Notes under the pieces: model-generated
What the model was told of the DNA's origin: nothing
What the model saw: only the letters and a program-made list of their open reading frames with translations
Databases searched by the model: none
Part shown: one piece after another, positions 6,175 through 9,643 of the stretch
How positions within the stretch are numbered: position 1 is the first letter of the stretch
Layout: the number at the start of each line of letters is the position of its first letter
DNA from: Desulfurococcales archaeon
GTDB taxonomy: Archaea; Thermoproteota; Thermoprotei_A; Sulfolobales; Fervidicoccaceae
DNA: 9,643 bases
Direction: 5' to 3'
Assembly: GCA_027048265.1 (NCBI GenBank)
Contig: JALTXS010000186.1
Span: 1 to 9,643, forward strand
Program-made: the position numbers and the translations under genes

Positions 6175-7203
6175 GTGGCTATGATATTGCGCAGAGCTGT
6201 GGCGCCTGTGCTTGTTGCTGTTGTGCTAGTGCTTGTGGTATTGGTGGCTGTTCTTGTAATCTATGTTTACGTTTCCAAGCTAGTTGAAGGGGGTCTTGAG
6301 GGAGACTTTGCCGGGTTTGTTGTCGTGGAGGAGACCCGTGAGGGGGTAGTGTATCTCAGGAATGTTGGGAGGGAGAGGGTGGTTGTTGACGCTTTGTACC
6401 TCTATGGGATGGAGGGTGGCCTTGTTAGGGTGTCTAGGGTTCAGCCTCCCCTTGTGGTTTCCCCAGGGGAGGTTGTGGGGCTGAGGGTTTCCCCTAGCCC
6501 CTTCGCCCCTGCGCATTTGGTTCCGGGGGCTCGGCTGGTTGTCGCGGGGAGGGGGTCCATGCTTGCCGTGGTGGATGTGGGTCCGGGGCTCCTGAGTGGA
6601 TTGGGGGGCGAGGTGCGGGGGGTTAATTACTTCTATTGGAGCAAGCTGGAGCTGGATGAGGCCCTTGCCCCGGTGAATGGTACGGGGCTGGTTCTGGCGG
6701 GGATGGACTTCAGGCGCTTGAGGAGCATGGGGTTCACCCACGTGTTTATACCCGTTTTTGTGAACCAGACGAGCGTGAACAGCAACGACCCTGCGCTGAA
6801 CACCGACTTGTTTGGAGCCGACTATCTAAGCCCAACGGGGAACCTCTCCCGGCTTGTTAGGCTGGCTGAGTCGGAGGGGCTGGTTGTCTGCCTCAGGGTC
6901 TTCCTAACCTACGGGGACTGGGGGTGGAGGGGCGAGGTACAGCCCAGCGACCCTGCCTTGTGGTTCACCAACTACCGGGCCGCCGTGGGCCAGGTCGTGG
7001 ACTTCGCTCGGAGGGAGGGTGTGGAGTGCCTGGAGGTCGCTAGTGAGATGGAGCGCCTCTACACGCCCAGCTTCGATGCAGAGTGGGCGAGCCTCATTAG
7101 GGACACTCGAAGGGCCCTGGGGAGTGGGTCCCTGGTCTTCATAACCATTAACCACTACGACGTATCATCGGGCCGAATATGGGGTCCTCCACCGACCCCA
7201 TAA
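6175..7203 (+). CDS. Surface-anchored glycoside hydrolase, N-terminal part (pilin-like anchor and first half of barrel), frame-shifted
   Basis: This frame has 342 codons, but homology carries on into the next frame, so only about residues 1-337 are native; the tail GPPPTP is a shift artefact. Residues 1-7 are basic (MAMILRR), then AVAPVLVAVVLVLVVLVAVL gives a pilin-type signal and membrane helix to about residue 33. Residues 45-135 repeat the beta-rich module of the previous gene (VVYLRNVGRERVVVDALYLY, then VSPGEVVGL). From residue 150 a TIM barrel begins: GVNYFYWSKLEL, LRSMGFTHVFIPVF, then ECLEVASEMERL, where E291 is the likely acid/base at the end of strand 4, and LVFITINHYD. The pattern recalls clan GH-A, closest in my reading to GH113 beta-mannanases. 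Sequons are at N168, N197 and N223. The first third is rich in G- and T-ending codons, unlike the rest of the gene. Confidence 0.72.
   Translation: MAMILRRAVAPVLVAVVLVLVVLVAVLVIYVYVSKLVEGGLEGDFAGFVVVEETREGVVYLRNVGRERVVVDALYLYGMEGGLVRVSRVQPPLVVSPGEVVGLRVSPSPFAPAHLVPGARLVVAGRGSMLAVVDVGPGLLSGLGGEVRGVNYFYWSKLELDEALAPVNGTGLVLAGMDFRRLRSMGFTHVFIPVFVNQTSVNSNDPALNTDLFGADYLSPTGNLSRLVRLAESEGLVVCLRVFLTYGDWGWRGEVQPSDPALWFTNYRAAVGQVVDFARREGVECLEVASEMERLYTPSFDAEWASLIRDTRRALGSGSLVFITINHYDVSSGRIWGPPPTP
7179..7203 (+). other. -1 frameshift site in the glycoside hydrolase
   Basis: The upstream frame reads ATA TGG GGT CCT and ends at TAA 7201-7203. Slipping back one base after TGG gives GGG TCC TCC ACC GAC and restores the barrel sequence (W-G-S-S-T-D-P-I-R). 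The slip point is GGGG at 7181-7184; a fifth G would also repair it. Confidence 0.7.
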
Positions 7204-8297
7204 GAAATGCCCTTGGGGAGTCCAGCCTCATCGGAATCTCAGGATACTTCAACCTGACCCCGCCCAGCGGGCCCTCCAGCCTAGCCGACGTCATAAGCGC
7301 GTGGAGCGGGGGGAACCCCTATGGCCTGGACTACCTCACCCTCCTGGAGGGACTCTCCCGAGGCTATGGGGGCAAGCCCCTGCTGTTCACGGAGCTGGGC
7401 TACAGGAGTGTAGACGGGGCTGGTTACACTCCATGGAACCACACCACAGACCTGGCCAAGTCCCAGGACCTTGGGGAGCAGGACCTCCTCTACAGGGCCT
7501 TCTTCACAGTATACCGCGACCTCCTTTCCCGCGGAACGGGCCTCGCGGGCTATGGGCTCTGGGGCGCTGAGGTGGGGCTCCCCTACAAGTGGGACGGCTA
7601 CGACTTCTTCTCCAAGCCCGCCGGGGCCTCCATAGCACAGTACCAGAACCAGCACCTGCCCCCGGGGGCCATGGTGCTTAGGATGCCCGGGCCTCCCTCA
7701 ACCCTTGACGCCCAGGTCTACTATGGCTATTGGATGATAAGGAGCTCCGAGTACCCCGTGCAGCCCACATTCAGCAACAGGCTGAGCCTCATTGCAAACA
7801 TGACCCTGGAACAGCTTCCCCCCAACGCCAATGTGGAGGTCGCGAAGCTGGGCCTTACGACGGGAGTTATAATGACCGTGGAGCTTGAGACAAACAGTAA
7901 TGGAGAGATACACAGGATAGCAATGAAGACAAGCGCCGACGGCTGGAGCTACGTGTACCAAGACCTGACCCCACCCCTAAGCATCCCACTCGACCAGCCC
8001 CTCACCCTCAACCTAACCTACGACAAGAACAACGGTAGGCTGCTGTGGAACGTGAGCCAGGGCGGGAGCAACATTGCCACACGCTCTTACACAGGCGTCG
8101 CTACGAGTCTTGGGATGGACTTTGCGAGCCTGCTCGACTACGCCACGCCAAGGCCCCTTCAGGCGACCATATATGGGGTGGAGATAGTCATGGACGACCG
8201 GGTGGTCCTCGCCAGCGACATGTACTACCACACGGGGTACAAGAGCATCTACACCCTCCAACAGAACAGCGCCTACACCACCTTCAAACCCACCTAG
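7179..8297 (+). CDS. Glycoside hydrolase, C-terminal part (second half of barrel plus beta-rich domain)
   Basis: Continues the enzyme begun at 6175. The ATG at 7179 has no ribosome site and falls inside the 25-nt overlap of the two frames, so it is probably not a natural start. The joined product has about 707 aa. Barrel signatures here are LIGISGYF (strand 6), KPLLFTELGYRS (strand 7, with the presumed nucleophile at joined residue 407, 116 after E291), DLGEQDLLYRAFF, and YGLWGAEVG (strand 8, aromatic platform). The barrel ends near joined residue 490. The remaining 215 residues are beta-rich with Tyr/Trp and repeated N-x-S/T sites (AQVYYGYWMI to YTTFKPT) and may be a carbohydrate-binding or lamin-G-like sandwich; I do not recognise the family. 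Five sequons suggest extracellular exposure. Both catalytic candidates survive, so a repaired or recoded protein could be active. It converges on the HEPN/MNT operon with 16 bp between them. Confidence 0.72.
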   Translation: MGSSTDPIRNALGESSLIGISGYFNLTPPSGPSSLADVISAWSGGNPYGLDYLTLLEGLSRGYGGKPLLFTELGYRSVDGAGYTPWNHTTDLAKSQDLGEQDLLYRAFFTVYRDLLSRGTGLAGYGLWGAEVGLPYKWDGYDFFSKPAGASIAQYQNQHLPPGAMVLRMPGPPSTLDAQVYYGYWMIRSSEYPVQPTFSNRLSLIANMTLEQLPPNANVEVAKLGLTTGVIMTVELETNSNGEIHRIAMKTSADGWSYVYQDLTPPLSIPLDQPLTLNLTYDKNNGRLLWNVSQGGSNIATRSYTGVATSLGMDFASLLDYATPRPLQATIYGVEIVMDDRVVLASDMYYHTGYKSIYTLQQNSAYTTFKPT

Positions 8298-8313
8298 AGG
8301 AGCCTCAACCCTA

Positions 8314-8730
8314 CTACTCGGGGGCAAGGGCTATCCTCAGAGATCTGGCTCCCGTCTTCTCCACAATCCCCTCCACCAGACCAATGTCGTCGCGTAGCAA
8401 AACGTAGCCCCTGCGGAGGGCCTCCCTCCAGGAGGGGCTCTCCAGGGCCCTCTCAAGCTCCTCGGGCGTCCAGGGCAGGGGCTCCACGCGGGCCGCCTGC
8501 ATCCACTCCTCCTGGAAGAGCTCGTAGCGGTCCAGAGGCCGTGTTCCACGGAACCTGGGAGAGACCACTATAACATCAATGTCGCTCCCCAGGTTGAAGT
8601 CACCCCTCACCACGCTGCCGTGGAGTATAACCGTTGCTGGGGCAAGCTTCCTAGCAACGCTCCGGGCGAACTCTTCCGCCTCCTTCAACAGGGTTTCCCA
8701 CTCCCTAATCCTCCGAGCAGGGATTATCAC
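8314..8730 (-). CDS. MNT-type nucleotidyltransferase antitoxin of a HEPN/MNT pair
   Basis: A 138-aa minimal nucleotidyltransferase of the polymerase-beta fold. It carries the signature VILHGSVVRGDFNLGSDIDV, with G38-S39 and metal-binding D50 and D52; a third acidic residue is probably E82 in ARVEPLPW. In such pairs the MNT protein neutralises the HEPN toxin, in characterised systems by adding AMP to it. The GTG at 8730 is chosen because it overlaps the HEPN stop as GTGA and has GGTGGAG 5 nt upstream (forward 8736-8742). Longer in-frame starts up to the ATG at 8781 would overlap the upstream gene by up to 55 nt. Translation is probably coupled to the HEPN gene. No terminator is seen in the 16 nt before the convergent hydrolase gene. 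Confidence 0.88.
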   Translation of the reverse strand: MIIPARRIREWETLLKEAEEFARSVARKLAPATVILHGSVVRGDFNLGSDIDVIVVSPRFRGTRPLDRYELFQEEWMQAARVEPLPWTPEELERALESPSWREALRRGYVLLRDDIGLVEGIVEKTGARSLRIALAPE

Positions 8731-9131
8731 AGGCACTCCACCAGGCACCTCTCCACGGTCTTGTATATTCTCTGGGCGCATTCCCGGGCTTTTTCCACGT
8801 CCTCCCTAGTGTACAGTTCTTCAGGGGAAACATCCCCAGGCCAGGCATCCGGATAGCGTGGGGGTATGTAGTACTGGTTGAGGGTAACAGTACAGTTGCG
8901 GAGCTCCGCCAAGTCCCTGCAGTGTTCCACGGCCTCCCTCCACAGGCTGGGCAGGCTATGACCGTGACCCGGCAGGCCCGGTGCCCTCACTATTGCCTTT
9001 AGGGCAAGCCACGCCGCCTGCTGGGCCTTGAAGCAGGCCCAGTTGTAGAAACCCTGTTCGAGGTCAGCCCTAAGAGACTCCAATGTCTGGGAGGCGAAGC
9101 GTAGCCAGCGTCGGGCCTCCTCACAATCCAT
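8727..9131 (-). CDS. HEPN-domain protein, toxin component of a HEPN/MNT pair
   Basis: A 134-aa all-helical HEPN protein. The N-terminus CEEARRWLRFASQTLESLRA and the core YNWACFKAQQAAWLALKAIV match the domain, as does the C-terminal YYIPPRYPDAWPG with YTREDVEKA. HEPN toxins are usually dimeric RNases that use an R-x(4-6)-H motif. The only match here is RAPGLPGH, in the loop where the family has its conserved GHSL histidine, so catalytic competence is doubtful. The usual Glu after QQAA is Trp. The ATG at 9131 matches the family N-terminus and follows GGGTGA by 10 nt. An in-frame GTG at 9146 would add five residues but overlaps the ribosome-site sequence. First gene of the two-gene operon with the nucleotidyltransferase. 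Confidence 0.86.
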   Translation of the reverse strand: MDCEEARRWLRFASQTLESLRADLEQGFYNWACFKAQQAAWLALKAIVRAPGLPGHGHSLPSLWREAVEHCRDLAELRNCTVTLNQYYIPPRYPDAWPGDVSPEELYTREDVEKARECAQRIYKTVERCLVECL

Positions 9132-9160
9132 TGGCGTTGTCGTCACCCTCCTTCTCCACC

Positions 9161-9226
9161 CTAATACAAATGGTTGACCCTGTTTGGTTGAACGCCTTCC
9201 TTATAATGGAGCTTATGAATAAAATG
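9161..9226. promoter_or_regulatory. Divergent promoter region of the HEPN/MNT operon and the MoaB gene
   Basis: Three AT-rich boxes lie in the 149-nt gap. CTAATACAAATGG (9161-9173) reads on the minus strand as TTTGTATTAG and predicts a HEPN transcript start near 9141. TTATAATGG (9201-9209) and GAATAAAATGG (9217-9227) read on the plus strand and could serve the MoaB gene. Which boxes are used cannot be told from sequence. Confidence 0.4.
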
Positions 9227-9280
9227 GTCTCCCACAAACATAAATGTGCACATCAGTTCCGCTTCATCGGGGGGGTTGTT

Positions 9281-9643
9281 ATGAACCACCACGGTAAACA
9301 CGAGGGGGGTAAAGAGGCGCTCGTCATAGTAGTGAGCGACGCTGTTGCCCGGGGAGAGAGGAGGGACGAGGCCGGGCCCCTGTACAAGCGATTGCTGGAA
9401 GAGAGGGGGTGGGTGATCGAGGGCCCCCAGGTGGCGCCCAACAGCGTGGAGGAGGTGACGAGGCTCCTCCTGGATGCCACGTGCAGGCCCCGGCTGGTCG
9501 TGGTGGTGGGGGGCACTGGGCCCAGCCCTAGGGACGTTAGCGTCGACGTTGTTTCAAGGCTTTCCTGGAGGGACTTCCCCGGGTTCGGGGAGGAGTTCCG
9601 CCGCAGGAGCCTTGGCGAGGCTGGGCCCAGTGCCCCCCACCAC
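9281..9643 (+). CDS. moaB: MoaB/MogA-type molybdenum cofactor biosynthesis protein, 3' partial
   Basis: 121 codons are open from the ATG at 9281 to the end of the window, with no stop, so the gene continues beyond it. The N-terminus EALVIVVSDAVARGERRDEA, then GPLYKRLLEERGWVIEG, and above all VVVVGGTGPSPRDVSVDVVS with FPGFGEEFRRRSLGEAGPSA are hallmarks of the MoCF-binding fold. This domain adenylylates molybdopterin before insertion of molybdenum or, in hyperthermophiles, tungsten. The aspartates of SDA and RDVSVD are in their usual places. The ATG follows a G7 tract (9269-9275) by 5 nt; this could pair weakly with the 16S tail but is not a classic ribosome site. The window shows no other cofactor genes. 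Confidence 0.88.
   Translation, partial: MNHHGKHEGGKEALVIVVSDAVARGERRDEAGPLYKRLLEERGWVIEGPQVAPNSVEEVTRLLLDATCRPRLVVVVGGTGPSPRDVSVDVVSRLSWRDFPGFGEEFRRRSLGEAGPSAPHH

Noticed and set aside
1..9643. CRISPR array, tRNA, rRNA or insertion sequence
   Set aside because: No regularly spaced repeats, tRNA-like T-arm and anticodon pattern, transposase motif or long terminal inverted repeats were seen on either strand.

Overview
The window comes from a hyperthermophilic archaeon, most likely a crenarchaeote (Thermoproteota) of Desulfurococcales type. The evidence is AGG/AGA for arginine and ATA for isoleucine, frequent GTG and TTG starts, GGTG-type ribosome sites, TATA boxes about 25 nt before predicted transcript starts, T-run terminators, a crenarchaeal-style superoxide dismutase, VapBC and HEPN/MNT toxin-antitoxin pairs, and class III (pilin-like) signal peptides. 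I cannot fix the genus.

Layout. A SagB-type nitroreductase whose 5' end lies before the window (1-702, +) converges on a MarC-family membrane protein (726-1304, -). A toxin-antitoxin stretch follows: an AbrB-type antitoxin with no visible toxin (1509-1802, +), an unexplained stretch, then a VapB antitoxin of the DUF104 type (2108-2317, +) overlapping a VapC PIN toxin broken by three frameshifts (2314-2808). A redox pair shares one divergent promoter region: a CPFC thioredoxin-fold protein (3029-3454, -) and a superoxide dismutase (3628-4242, +).

The most unusual part is 4519-8297. Two consecutive genes encode large extracellular proteins, each with its own strong TATA box. Both have a pilin-like N-terminal signal/anchor, a small beta-rich domain, and then a distinct large ectodomain. 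The first ectodomain is unrecognised. The second is a clan GH-A-like glycoside hydrolase barrel plus a beta-rich C-terminal domain. That enzyme is split into two overlapping reading frames by a single -1 shift in a GGGG run. The pair looks like a surface module that binds and cuts polysaccharide.

The right end has a HEPN/MNT toxin-antitoxin operon (9131-8314, -) and, divergently, the start of a MoaB/MogA-type molybdenum cofactor gene (9281 to the end, +) that runs off the window.

All four frameshifts (three in vapC, one in the hydrolase) are repaired by adding one G to a G run. This could be sequencing error, gene decay, or, for the hydrolase, programmed -1 frameshifting. The choice decides whether these genes are active.
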